Shown piece by piece: positions 43,620-52,672 of a stretch of DNA of 64,000 nt. Both the position numbers and the translations under genes were made by a program. This stretch comes from Bacillaceae bacterium IKA-2 (GTDB lineage Bacteria; Bacillota; Bacilli; Bacillales; Anaerobacillaceae), in NCBI GenBank assembly GCA_031761875.1, contig CP134492.1, positions 1,798,001 to 1,862,000 on the forward strand, read 5' to 3'. The notes beneath the pieces are model-generated. The model was not told the origin of the DNA. It searched no databases and saw nothing but the letters and a program-made list of their open reading frames with translations. Each line of letters opens with the position of its first letter. The stretch's first letter is position 1.

Positions 43620-44096
43620 ATGTTGACAAAAATTACAGAAAAAATAGTTAAGTTATTATCCATACTTTGTATCATAACGATTACAGGGTTAACTATCATT
43701 GTTTTTGTACAAGTATTTTCAAGGTTTATAAGGGTTTCTATACCTGGAACTGAGGAATTAGCACGACTCCTAGTTATTTGGCTAACCTTTTTAGGATCTA
43801 GTTTAGCACTACATGAAAAGATGCATTTATCGGTTAGTTATTTTGTGAATTTAGTCAATGAAAATATACGTATTAAAATTGGATTACTCGTTCATGGAAT
43901 TATGATACTAGTTTTTGGTGTTTTAATAATATATGGATTCAAACTTACGATAATGGCAATGGATACTACTTCTTCAACATTACAGTTGCCTATGGGATTA
44001 TTTTATAGTGTTATTCCAATAAGTTCAATATTCTCTATATATTTTATTGTGGTTAATATGTTGGATTTCCCTAAAAAAGGAGAGACTACCATATGA
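43620..44096 (+). CDS. TRAP transporter small membrane subunit (DctQ)
   Basis: The 158-residue protein has four hydrophobic segments (about 13-36, 48-65, 87-110 and 125-147). The stretch PGTEELARLLVIWLTFLGSSLALHEKMHLSV is the DctQ signature. It pairs with DctM, whose ATG overlaps its stop codon by four bases. AAAGGAG precedes the ATG. Confidence 0.9.
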   Translation: MLTKITEKIVKLLSILCIITITGLTIIVFVQVFSRFIRVSIPGTEELARLLVIWLTFLGSSLALHEKMHLSVSYFVNLVNENIRIKIGLLVHGIMILVFGVLIIYGFKLTIMAMDTTSSTLQLPMGLFYSVIPISSIFSIYFIVVNMLDFPKKGETTI

Positions 44097-45373
44097 TTAT
44101 TACTATTTTAATTTCATTCTTTGTTTTGCTTTTTCTTGGTATGCCTATTGCCTTTACGATGGGTACTGTAACTATCGGAATGTTGTTTCTAAATGGAATC
44201 TCACTAGAGCTGATGGTACAAAGAATGTTTGCTGGGGTAAATTCCTTTTCGCTTTTAGCATTACCACTTTTCATATTGGCTGGTAATATTATGGGGAAAG
44301 GCGGATTAACTAAGCGGTTGATACGCTTAGCAAATGCATTAGTAGGTAAACTTTCTGGTGGATTAGCTATGACGGCAGTTGTTACTAGTGCATTATTTGG
44401 TGCAGTATCTGGTTCTACTGTTGCGACAACTTTTGCGGTGGGTTCAGTAATTGTTCCCAGAATGAAAGAACAAAATTATAGCAATGCCTTTACTGCAAGT
44501 GTAATAGGACCTGCTGGTATTTTAGGTTTAATAATTCCTCCAAGTATAACCATGGTAATTCTCGGAGTAACAGCAAATATTTCGATTGGAAAATTATTTA
44601 TTGCAGGCCTTCTACCTGGGTTATTACTAACTATATTTATGTGTATTTATGTAAGTATTATTTCCAAGCGGAGAGGTTATGGAGTTATTAAGCAAACAAA
44701 AATTAGTGGTAGAGAATTCCTACAAATATGTAAAGAGGCTTTTTTACCGCTAATGACTCCAGTATTTATAATAGGCGGTATTTATAGTGGAATAGTGACA
44801 GCAACAGAGGCTGCAGTCGTAGCAGTGTTATACGGATTTATACTAGCGATGTATTATGGCGAATTAACCATTAGTAAATTCAAGGAAATAATGATAGTTT
44901 CAACAGTAACTTCCGCTACTATTTTAATAATTATTTCAGTTGCTAATGCATTTAGTTATGTTTTAACCGCTAATAGGATTCCTGATATGATTTCTGGTTT
45001 CTTCTTACAATATGCAAGCACTCCTATCCAGTTTTTATTAATGGTTTCGGTGATACTACTGGTTCTAGGCACTCTAACAGAAGTAACCTCTTTAATTATT
45101 TTACTTAGTCCAATATTCATGCCAATAGCCATGCAGTATGGAATAGATCCTATCCACTTTGGGATGGTATTAATTATGAATTTTGCCTTAGCAAATATTA
45201 CTCCACCAGTTGGATTATCTTTAATTGCTGGGTGTAGTATAACAGATAAAAATATGGGTATAGAAGATACATTTCCTTATATATTACACATAATTGGTAT
45301 TGTAGCTTTTATTGTCATAATTATAATTTTTGTTCCAAGTATATCTACAATTCTTCCAAATATTTTTGGATAG
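44093..45373 (+). CDS. TRAP transporter large membrane subunit (DctM)
   Basis: The 426-residue protein has about 12 hydrophobic segments. LGMPIAFTMG, FGAVSGSTVATTFAVGSVIVPRM and FALANITPPVGLSLIAG are DctM-family signatures, including the Na+-site region. It moves the substrate across the membrane on the sodium gradient, with DctQ and the lipoprotein DctP. The start overlaps dctQ (ATGA), so translation is coupled. The cupin gene begins 12 bases downstream. Confidence 0.93.
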   Translation: MIITILISFFVLLFLGMPIAFTMGTVTIGMLFLNGISLELMVQRMFAGVNSFSLLALPLFILAGNIMGKGGLTKRLIRLANALVGKLSGGLAMTAVVTSALFGAVSGSTVATTFAVGSVIVPRMKEQNYSNAFTASVIGPAGILGLIIPPSITMVILGVTANISIGKLFIAGLLPGLLLTIFMCIYVSIISKRRGYGVIKQTKISGREFLQICKEAFLPLMTPVFIIGGIYSGIVTATEAAVVAVLYGFILAMYYGELTISKFKEIMIVSTVTSATILIIISVANAFSYVLTANRIPDMISGFFLQYASTPIQFLLMVSVILLVLGTLTEVTSLIILLSPIFMPIAMQYGIDPIHFGMVLIMNFALANITPPVGLSLIAGCSITDKNMGIEDTFPYILHIIGIVAFIVIIIIFVPSISTILPNIFG

Positions 45374-45385
45374 AGGGTGAGCGCA

Positions 45386-45733
45386 ATGATTAGAAAAACA
45401 GATGAAAAGATAATTATTGAAAATCCACATGGTGGTGTGGGAAGAATTCAAATATATAAAGTACTAAACGCTGGTGATAACGTAGGTAACATTTCACTTT
45501 TTGCTAAAGTAATAATTAATGCTCATACAACTATAGGATATCATCAACATATTGGCGAAGCTGAGGCTTATTATGTGCTGAAAGGTGAAGGCTTTTTTCT
45601 TAATAACAAAAAAGAGCGCGTCCCAGTTAAAGCAGGTGATTTATGTTTAATTGAAGTTGGAGAAAGCCATGGCATGGAAAACCCTAATGAAAATGAAATG
45701 GAAATCATTGCTCTAGTTTATCCGGAGAAATAA
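45386..45733 (+). CDS. Small cupin-fold protein
   Basis: The 115-residue single-domain cupin has motif 1 GYHQHIGEAEAYYVLKGEG (metal-binding His-x-His and Glu) and motif 2 AGDLCLIEVGESHGMEN (His). Such small cupins act as isomerases, lyases, sensors or metal-dependent oxygenases. The ATG at 45386 is used; GTG 45377 lies within the ribosome-binding region. It lies between the TRAP transporter and the dehydrogenase and probably acts on the imported compound, but its reaction is not readable. Confidence 0.8.
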   Translation: MIRKTDEKIIIENPHGGVGRIQIYKVLNAGDNVGNISLFAKVIINAHTTIGYHQHIGEAEAYYVLKGEGFFLNNKKERVPVKAGDLCLIEVGESHGMENPNENEMEIIALVYPEK

Positions 45734-45822
45734 GTTTTAATAGCAATAATCGCTAGTACGTGGAAGGCTATGTTGAACTATTTACTCCTCTTTATCTAAC
45801 CATCTTCTAGGGAGGTAGACTT

Positions 45823-46776
45823 ATGATTGTTAGTACATCAGATGAAATTTTGGATCATCATCACGCAAAAGTAAAAAAGGAAACAGGTGAAGAAATCTAC
45901 GCCTACCCACATATTGACGCTATTCCAGCGGATATTGAAAAGGATATTGAAATATTGGTGACGTATGGAAATGACTTAACTGAGGTTAATATTCTGCGCT
46001 ACCCTAATCTAAAGTGGGTACAAATGCTAAGTGCTGGTTTGGAAGATTTACCGTTTTCGACCTTGCGGAAACAAGGAATACTTGTCACAAATGCAAAAGG
46101 AATTCATGCTATTCCCATGAGCGAATATGTCATTGGAGGCATGCTTCATTTCGAAAAGCATTTTCACCGTTATTTGCTTTTACAAGAGAAGCAAGAATGG
46201 GAGCGAGAAACGTTGGTAGGAGAGTTAAATCTTCAATCCGTTCTTATTTATGGCACAGGTTCGATAGGAATTAAAATAGCGGAAAAAGCAAAGTTTTTTG
46301 ATATGACGGTCCATGGTGTCAACACATCAGGTCGTTATGTCGCACCCTTTGATCATGTACTTACCTTAGAGCAGGCTGAGAAGAGGCTTCATGAGTATGC
46401 TTACGTGGTAATTGTTCTCCCTTCAACGAAAGAAACCAAGGGAATCTTTTCACGTGATTACTTGCAGAATTTACGTGAGGATGCGGTACTGATAAACGTT
46501 GGAAGAGGGGACTTGATTGATGAGGAAGCGTTAGTTGATCTTTTAAATCAACGCAGGATAAGAGGTGCGATTCTCGATGTCTTTCAATCAGAACCTCTAC
46601 CAAAAGGGCATCCGTTATGGTCATTAGATAATGTTATTATTACTCCGCACATGTCTGCTAAGTCCCATCGTTATATTGGGAGATGTATGGATATCTTAAT
46701 AACAAACTATAAAAAGTACCAGTGTGAAGAAGTTGATGAGATGATCAATTTAGTAGATCTTAGTCGTTATTATTAA
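45823..46776 (+). CDS. D-isomer-specific 2-hydroxyacid dehydrogenase
   Basis: This is a 317-residue NAD(P)-dependent dehydrogenase. The nucleotide site is YGTGSIGIKIAEKA (about 142-155). The catalytic Arg lies in NVGRGD, Glu in FQSEPLP and His in TPHMSA, all in the usual order. Family members interconvert 2-oxo and D-2-hydroxy acids. GGGAGG precedes the ATG. In this operon it may reduce or oxidise an intermediate shared with the GlcD/GlcF oxidase. Substrate unknown. Confidence 0.88.
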   Translation: MIVSTSDEILDHHHAKVKKETGEEIYAYPHIDAIPADIEKDIEILVTYGNDLTEVNILRYPNLKWVQMLSAGLEDLPFSTLRKQGILVTNAKGIHAIPMSEYVIGGMLHFEKHFHRYLLLQEKQEWERETLVGELNLQSVLIYGTGSIGIKIAEKAKFFDMTVHGVNTSGRYVAPFDHVLTLEQAEKRLHEYAYVVIVLPSTKETKGIFSRDYLQNLREDAVLINVGRGDLIDEEALVDLLNQRRIRGAILDVFQSEPLPKGHPLWSLDNVIITPHMSAKSHRYIGRCMDILITNYKKYQCEEVDEMINLVDLSRYY

Positions 46777-46805
46777 AGAAAGAGAAAGGAAGTGGTCTGA
46801 GAGAG

Positions 46806-48503
46806 ATGCAAACGATACCGACAAAACAATTCAGTCCAAAAGAATTATTTCTGAAAGTAAAAGATCTACCAACCCCTGAAAAAATTGAAGTGTTAACTAA
46901 AGTCCTTGTTGGAATTAAAAGTATAAATGGAACTTACGGAGAGGTTAGTATTGCAGATTTCCTATCTTCATTTATGAAGAATATTCCCTATTTTTCCCAG
47001 CATCCTGAACTAATCTGGGAACAGCCATTGAAAGATGACCACTTAGGAAGAAAAAATATTTTTGCATTTTTAAAAGGGAACGTAAAGAGCAAAACAACGG
47101 TCCTCTTTCATGCTCACATCGATACTGTTGGGGTAGATGATTTTGGTGGGAAAAAGGAAGATGCATTCCAACCAGACATTTTAAAGGCTCAGTTTGCTAA
47201 GCAGGACATTAACCAGGAACTGAAACAGGCGGCGCTAAGTAATGAGTGGATGTTCGGTAGAGGTTCTGTAGATATGAAAAGCGGAATTGCGGTCCATTTA
47301 GCAAATCTTATGCATTTTAGTGAACAAGTTGACCAACTTAAAGGAAATATTCTGGTGATGTTTAACCCTGTGGAGGAGAATGAACATACAGGTGTCATTA
47401 AATCTGTAGAGGAATTGTTAAGACTAAAAGACCAAGAAAATTATGAATTTGTCTTAGGGATTAATACCGATTTTATAACAAGTTTATATGAGGGTGATAC
47501 AAACAAATATATTTATACTGGTGCCGCTGGAAAACTACTTCCTTCTTTTTATATTTATGGTAGAGAAGCACATGTAGGGGAAACGTTGACCAGCGTAGAT
47601 CCAACACTTATTTCAGCAGAAATTAACCGCAAGATCAATAATAATATGGAACTTGCTGAAAATTTCAAAGGTGAACTAGTATTACCGCCAGCTTGTTTAT
47701 ATCAACGAGATAATAAAGATTTTTATAATGTTCAAACTGCATTAAGTAGTTATCTGTATTTTAATTATTTTGTTTATAAAGCTAGTCCTAATGAGGTTAT
47801 GGAAAAACTTCTAAAAAAAACAAAGGAAGCCTGTCTGGAAGTGGAAAACAACATGAAAAGGCAGTATCAATCTTTTTGCGAAGTGACAGAAGTACCTATC
47901 TCACCAAACTTAAATTGGAAAATTGACGTCCTTTCCTATGAGGAGTATACAAGCTCTCTAATAAGCAAAGGCATTGATGTAAAAGACATTAGCAAAGAAG
48001 TAGTTATAAAAAGTGAGGGCATAGAAAAAAGGGAATTATGCTTTCAAATATTAGAAGCTTTACAGCAGGCCGATCCAGACAAAAGTCCAAGAGTAGTGAT
48101 TTTTTTCGCGCCCCCTTATTGTCCACACAATCATTTGAGGGATGAGGTGAAAGGTGAAAAAGAAACATTAAATTTAATAAATGATGTACTGAAAGATTAT
48201 GAGAATAATTCAAATGAAGTATTCAAAGTAAAGAAATTCTTTCCCTACCTGTCGGACAGCAGTTACCTTTCTCTACACGATACTGACAATGCAATAGATA
48301 GTTTAATTGGAAATTTTCCGGAATGGGAAGAAATATATCCGGTCCCTGTCCATGATATTCGAAAGCTTAACATTCCTTCTATTAACATGGGTGTTTATGG
48401 CCAAGATGCACATCAACGGACAGAAAGAGTTTACAAGCCTTATTCGTTTCAGACTCTTCCCTATGTTATCCGTAAACTAACCAAAAAAATGCTAAATAAA
48501 TAA
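46806..48503 (+). CDS. rocB: RocB-like M20 family peptidase/deacylase
   Basis: The 565-residue protein matches RocB of the Bacillus arginine pathway in length and layout. The M20 metal ligands are visible: H in LFHAHIDTVG, D in GRGSVDMKSG, E-E in NPVEENEH, D in LGINTDF and a late H in GQDAHQRTERV. It would hydrolyse an amide or peptide bond in the cytoplasm; the true substrate of RocB itself is not settled. Here it sits in a TRAP/aminotransferase operon, not with rocA/rocC, so the substrate may be an N-acylated or gamma-linked omega-amino acid. AAGGAAGTG lies upstream of the ATG with long spacing. Confidence 0.8.
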   Translation: MQTIPTKQFSPKELFLKVKDLPTPEKIEVLTKVLVGIKSINGTYGEVSIADFLSSFMKNIPYFSQHPELIWEQPLKDDHLGRKNIFAFLKGNVKSKTTVLFHAHIDTVGVDDFGGKKEDAFQPDILKAQFAKQDINQELKQAALSNEWMFGRGSVDMKSGIAVHLANLMHFSEQVDQLKGNILVMFNPVEENEHTGVIKSVEELLRLKDQENYEFVLGINTDFITSLYEGDTNKYIYTGAAGKLLPSFYIYGREAHVGETLTSVDPTLISAEINRKINNNMELAENFKGELVLPPACLYQRDNKDFYNVQTALSSYLYFNYFVYKASPNEVMEKLLKKTKEACLEVENNMKRQYQSFCEVTEVPISPNLNWKIDVLSYEEYTSSLISKGIDVKDISKEVVIKSEGIEKRELCFQILEALQQADPDKSPRVVIFFAPPYCPHNHLRDEVKGEKETLNLINDVLKDYENNSNEVFKVKKFFPYLSDSSYLSLHDTDNAIDSLIGNFPEWEEIYPVPVHDIRKLNIPSINMGVYGQDAHQRTERVYKPYSFQTLPYVIRKLTKKMLNK

Positions 48504-48521
48504 ATAAGGAGGAATTTTTTC

Positions 48522-49799
48522 ATGCAAAAAACACAATTATCCCTTTACGAAAGAGCAATGAAGGTCTCTCCACCAATAGCTCAACGAGCGACTCAATTAG
48601 GTGTAGTTAAAGCAGAAGGAAGCTATCTTTTTGGAGAAGATGGTAAAAAATATCTTGATTTTGCCAGTGGGGTAGCGGTAATGAATGTAGGTCATAATCA
48701 TCCTAAAGTCGTTGAAGCGGCCAAAAAGCAAATGGATGAAATGATTCATGTCGGACATAACGTGGTTTATTATCCCTCATATATAGAACTTGCAGAGAAG
48801 TTAAATGAACTAAATGGTGGAAACCATATGGTGTATTTTAGTAATAGTGGTGCAGAGGTGAATGAAGGAGCACTTAAACTTGCCAAAAAAGTGACAAAAA
48901 GACCTGCTGTAATCTCTTTTAAGCGTGGATTTCACGGACGAACGTTTGCAGCGACTTCAATTACTACATCAAGTGCTACTTACCGAAAAGATTATGAGGG
49001 GTTAATGCCAAGTGTTTATTATGCAGATTTCCCATATGCTTACCATTCAGGTCTGTCAGAAGAAGAAGAAGTAAAACGCTGTATACAACAGCTTGAAGAA
49101 TTATTCAAATTTCAAGTCACACCAGATAGTGTGGCGACGATAATATTAGAGCCTATACAGGGTGAAGGTGGATACATTGTTCCTCCTAAGGATTTTTTAG
49201 TGAAAATTCGTGAAAAATGTGATAAACACGGTATTCTTTTAACTTTTGATGAAATTCAGACCGGATTCGGACGAACAGGTAAAATGTTTGCTTACGAGCA
49301 TTTTGGTGTGAAGCCTGATATTTTAACACTTGCAAAAGGGATTGCTTCTGGTTTTCCTTTGAGTGCATTGATTGCTCCAAAAGAAATTATGGAAAAATGG
49401 CCTGCTGGAACTCATGGGGGAACGTATGGTGGTAATCCAGTGGCATGCGCTGCCTCACTTGCTTCGATTGAGATTCTTGAGACTGAAGGATTAAAGAATG
49501 CTGAAATGATGGGTCAATATTTTAAAGAAAGATTACTAGATTTAAAAGAAAATCATATCGGGATCGGCGATGTCAGAGGGTTAGGTTTAATGCTTGCGAT
49601 AGAATTGATCAAAGAGGATGGAAGCCCTGATTCAGAAAAACTAGGAAAAATCCGTACCTATGCCCTAGAGCAAGGTGTTATTCTCTTAGGATGTGGTATA
49701 GATAAAAATGTGATTCGTTTTATACCTTCTACAATTGTAACAAAAGAGGAAATAGATATTGTTTTATCAGTGGTAGAAGTGGGATTAAAAATTAACTAA
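48522..49799 (+). CDS. GabT-like class III aminotransferase
   Basis: The 425-residue PLP enzyme is of the 4-aminobutyrate aminotransferase group. PLP lysine K272 lies in LAKGIASGFPLSA, with LTFDEIQTGFGRTGK and YFSNSGAEVNEGALKLA. It transfers the omega-amino group of GABA, 5-aminovalerate or a similar compound to 2-oxoglutarate and makes a semialdehyde. The next gene, a semialdehyde dehydrogenase 11 bases on, fits. It is distinct from the aminotransferase at 36611 (different active-site context). AAGGAGGAA precedes the ATG. Confidence 0.88.
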   Translation: MQKTQLSLYERAMKVSPPIAQRATQLGVVKAEGSYLFGEDGKKYLDFASGVAVMNVGHNHPKVVEAAKKQMDEMIHVGHNVVYYPSYIELAEKLNELNGGNHMVYFSNSGAEVNEGALKLAKKVTKRPAVISFKRGFHGRTFAATSITTSSATYRKDYEGLMPSVYYADFPYAYHSGLSEEEEVKRCIQQLEELFKFQVTPDSVATIILEPIQGEGGYIVPPKDFLVKIREKCDKHGILLTFDEIQTGFGRTGKMFAYEHFGVKPDILTLAKGIASGFPLSALIAPKEIMEKWPAGTHGGTYGGNPVACAASLASIEILETEGLKNAEMMGQYFKERLLDLKENHIGIGDVRGLGLMLAIELIKEDGSPDSEKLGKIRTYALEQGVILLGCGIDKNVIRFIPSTIVTKEEIDIVLSVVEVGLKIN

Positions 49800-49810
49800 G
49801 GAGTGATACG

Positions 49811-51238
49811 ATGTTATATATAGATGGTGAATGGGTTCAGTCAGTTTCAGGTGAAGAATTAGAAGTTATTAATCCAGCTACAAAAGAGGTAGTCAATAAA
49901 GTAGCAAAAGGTGATGAAAGAGACTCCAAACTTGCAATAGAAGCTGCTGAACGGGCGTTTAAACCATGGAAAGCAAGGACAGCAAAAGAACGAGCGTTTT
50001 ATTTAAAAGCTGCTGCAGCTAATTTGCGTGAAAGTATAGATAGCCTTGCTATAACTGTAACAAAAGAAATGGGTAAACCTATTAATGAAGCAAAAGGTGA
50101 AATTAACCTGGCAATAGATTATCTAGAATGGTACGCGGAAGAAGCAAAGAGGATTTATGGTGAAACGATTCCAGCTTCTCATAAAGATAAACGATTAATG
50201 GTAATAAAAGAACCGGTTGGAGTGACAGCGGCGATAACTCCGTGGAACTTTCCGGTTGCAATGATTACGAGAAAACTTGCTCCAGCCCTTGCAGCAGGGT
50301 GCACGGTTGTCATTAAGCCAGCATCAGCAACCCCTCTTTCAGCAATGAAAATATTCGAAGCTTTTCATGAGATTGGGCTGCCAAAAGGGGTAGCTAATCT
50401 AGTGATTGGTTCTGCTCCAAAAGTGGTTGGTGAAATGACAAGAAATCCCGCAGTGAAAAAGATTACATTTACAGGATCTACAGAGGTTGGCAAAAAATTA
50501 ATTCGTGATTCAGCAGATACTGTAAAGAGAGTATCAATGGAACTTGGAGGTCATGCACCATTTATCGTTTTTGAAGATGCTGACATTGATAAAGCCGTTG
50601 AAGGAGCAGTTGCCAGCAAGTTTAGAAATGCCGGGCAAACTTGTATTTGTACTAATAGAATTTATGTACAAGAGAGTATTTCAGAGGAATTCGGTAAAAA
50701 GTTTTCAGAAAAGGTATCCCAACTAAAGATAGGAAATGGTCTAGATGATGGCACTTCAATTGGCCCACTCATTGACAAGGATGCCATTGAGAAAGTGGAG
50801 GAACATATTACTGATGCAATAAATAAAGGCGCTTTAGTATTATGTGGAGGAAAAAAAGCAGAAGTAAACAATCATAATGGGTGGTTTTATGAACCTACTG
50901 TTTTACAGAACGCAACCGATGAAATGCTCATATCTTCTGAAGAAACGTTTGGCCCTGTTGCACCTATTTACACATTTTCTTCTAAAGAGGAAGTAGTAGA
51001 ACGAGCAAATCATCCTCAATATGGATTAGCAGCCTACTGTTTTACAAAAGATCTTAATCAGGCGTATTTTATGATGGAAGAATTAGAGTACGGTATTGTT
51101 GGTATTAATGATCCAACTCCAACTACTGCACAAGCACCTTTTGGAGGGGTAAAAGAAAGTGGCAATGGAAGAGAAGGCGGTCATCACGGAATTGATGAAT
51201 ATTTGGAAGTGAAATTTATTTCATTGAATTTAGGTTAA
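49811..51238 (+). CDS. gabD: NAD(P)-dependent succinate-semialdehyde-type dehydrogenase
   Basis: This is a 475-residue aldehyde dehydrogenase. General base E244 lies in MELGGHAPF and nucleophile C278 in GQTCICTNR, and ITPWNFPVAMITRKLAPALAAGC is the N-terminal cofactor region. The C-I-C arrangement at the active site and the conserved R are typical of GabD-type succinate-semialdehyde dehydrogenases. It oxidises the semialdehyde made by the aminotransferase to a dicarboxylate. AAGGAGTG precedes the ATG. The exact chain length of the substrate is not determined. Confidence 0.88.
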   Translation: MLYIDGEWVQSVSGEELEVINPATKEVVNKVAKGDERDSKLAIEAAERAFKPWKARTAKERAFYLKAAAANLRESIDSLAITVTKEMGKPINEAKGEINLAIDYLEWYAEEAKRIYGETIPASHKDKRLMVIKEPVGVTAAITPWNFPVAMITRKLAPALAAGCTVVIKPASATPLSAMKIFEAFHEIGLPKGVANLVIGSAPKVVGEMTRNPAVKKITFTGSTEVGKKLIRDSADTVKRVSMELGGHAPFIVFEDADIDKAVEGAVASKFRNAGQTCICTNRIYVQESISEEFGKKFSEKVSQLKIGNGLDDGTSIGPLIDKDAIEKVEEHITDAINKGALVLCGGKKAEVNNHNGWFYEPTVLQNATDEMLISSEETFGPVAPIYTFSSKEEVVERANHPQYGLAAYCFTKDLNQAYFMMEELEYGIVGINDPTPTTAQAPFGGVKESGNGREGGHHGIDEYLEVKFISLNLG

Positions 51239-51250
51239 TTAACTGGAAAG

Positions 51251-52672
51251 TTGGTGGACAGGTTGAATAAAAAATGGCAAATAGAATTGGAAAACGTTAT
51301 TAAAGACAATAAGCGTATATTAACTAATCCCGCCGACCTACTAAGTTATGGTTTTGACGCGTCTTTTGGCCAATATAAACCGGAAAGGGTTGTTCAACCG
51401 CTAAACCGCGAAGAGGTTGCTGAAGTAATGAAACTTGCTAATAAACACAGTATTCCTGTCTATCCTCGAGGACAGGGCACTTGTTTAAGTGGAGGGCCTC
51501 TCCCCTTGAAGGGAGGTATTGTGCTGGACACCTGCCGAATGACAGCGAAATTAATTATAGATTCAGAGAACTTAACGGCAGTGGTTTCGCCTGGTATCAT
51601 TACCTCAAAAATAAAAGAAGCTGTGGATAAGGAAGGTTTTTTTTATCCACCGGATCCCAGCAGCGCCCATGTTTCAACTATCGGAGGAAATGTTGCAGAA
51701 AATTCTGGTGGTCCTAGGGGATTAAAATATGGAGTAACTGGTAATTATGTCCTTGGTCTCGAAGTCGTCACGCCAGAGGGTGAGATTATCAATACAGGGG
51801 GCCGCACAATCAAAAATGTAACCGGATATAATCTTACACAATTGTTAGTAGGATCGGAAGGCACACTCGGGGTAATTACTGAAATCACGCTGCGGCTCAT
51901 TCCGAAACCGAAAAGTCGAGTTTCCATTTTAACTGTGTTTGATGATCTGATGGATTCCGGTCGGGCAATTTCAAGAGTTCTTTCATCGGGGATTATGCCA
52001 TCTGCTATGGAAATCATGGATAAGCATTGTATTAAAGCGGTAGAGAATTATAAACCAGCTGGTTATCCAACTGACGCCGCCGCTATTTTATTAATAGAGT
52101 TGGATGGTCACCCAAAAGCAATTGAAGAGGAAGCCCAGCAAGTGGATCAGATTTGCAGAGAAGTCGGGGCACGGGATGTTCAAATAGCCGTAGGAGAAGA
52201 AGATCAAAAAAAACTTTGGGAAGCAAGAAAGCTAGTTTCTCCTGCCATCGCTAAAATTAAGCCAACAAAAATATCAGAAGATGCCACCGTACCGAGAAGT
52301 AAAATCCCAGAAATGTTTGACCGTCTAAATAAAATCAGGGATAAATATAATCTTGAGCTTGTTGTTTTTGGCCATGCAGGTGATGGAAACTTACATCCGA
52401 ATATTCTAGCGGATAAGCGGGATAGAGATGAAATGAAACGTGTAGAAATGGCGGTAGCAGAGATTTTTGAAGCTGCCATTGAGTTAGGTGGAACACTTTC
52501 TGGAGAGCATGGAATCGGAACAATGAAATCTCCTTTTATGGAAAAAGAGCTTGGCACCATGGGTCTTGCCATGATGAAGCGCGTAAAAGAAGCTTGGGAT
52601 CCAAATAACATTATGAATCCTGGAAAGATTTTCCCTGAGAAGGGGCAGTCAAAGTTGGTGTTAACAGAATGA
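51251..52672 (+). CDS. FAD-linked 2-hydroxyacid oxidase, GlcD-like
   Basis: The protein of up to 473 residues has a PCMH-type FAD-binding domain (YPRGQGTCLSGGPLPLKGGIVLD, and HVSTIGGNVAENSGGPRGLKYGVTGNYVLGL) and the C-terminal FAD-oxidase domain with VFGHAGDGNLHPN and LSGEHGIG. It matches the glycolate oxidase GlcD/D-lactate dehydrogenase group, which oxidises D-2-hydroxy acids to 2-oxo acids. TTG 51251, GTG 51254 and TTG 51263 are all possible starts and the ribosome binding site is weak. The GlcF-like Fe-S subunit overlaps its end. No separate GlcE is present. Confidence 0.85.
   Translation: MVDRLNKKWQIELENVIKDNKRILTNPADLLSYGFDASFGQYKPERVVQPLNREEVAEVMKLANKHSIPVYPRGQGTCLSGGPLPLKGGIVLDTCRMTAKLIIDSENLTAVVSPGIITSKIKEAVDKEGFFYPPDPSSAHVSTIGGNVAENSGGPRGLKYGVTGNYVLGLEVVTPEGEIINTGGRTIKNVTGYNLTQLLVGSEGTLGVITEITLRLIPKPKSRVSILTVFDDLMDSGRAISRVLSSGIMPSAMEIMDKHCIKAVENYKPAGYPTDAAAILLIELDGHPKAIEEEAQQVDQICREVGARDVQIAVGEEDQKKLWEARKLVSPAIAKIKPTKISEDATVPRSKIPEMFDRLNKIRDKYNLELVVFGHAGDGNLHPNILADKRDRDEMKRVEMAVAEIFEAAIELGGTLSGEHGIGTMKSPFMEKELGTMGLAMMKRVKEAWDPNNIMNPGKIFPEKGQSKLVLTE

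Noticed and set aside
42377-51238. Ectoine uptake and degradation (Ueh/Doe-type) operon
   Set aside because: The TRAP, aminotransferase and dehydrogenase genes fit superficially, but the peptidase is RocB-like M20, not a DoeA/DoeB type, and there is no ectoine hydrolase.
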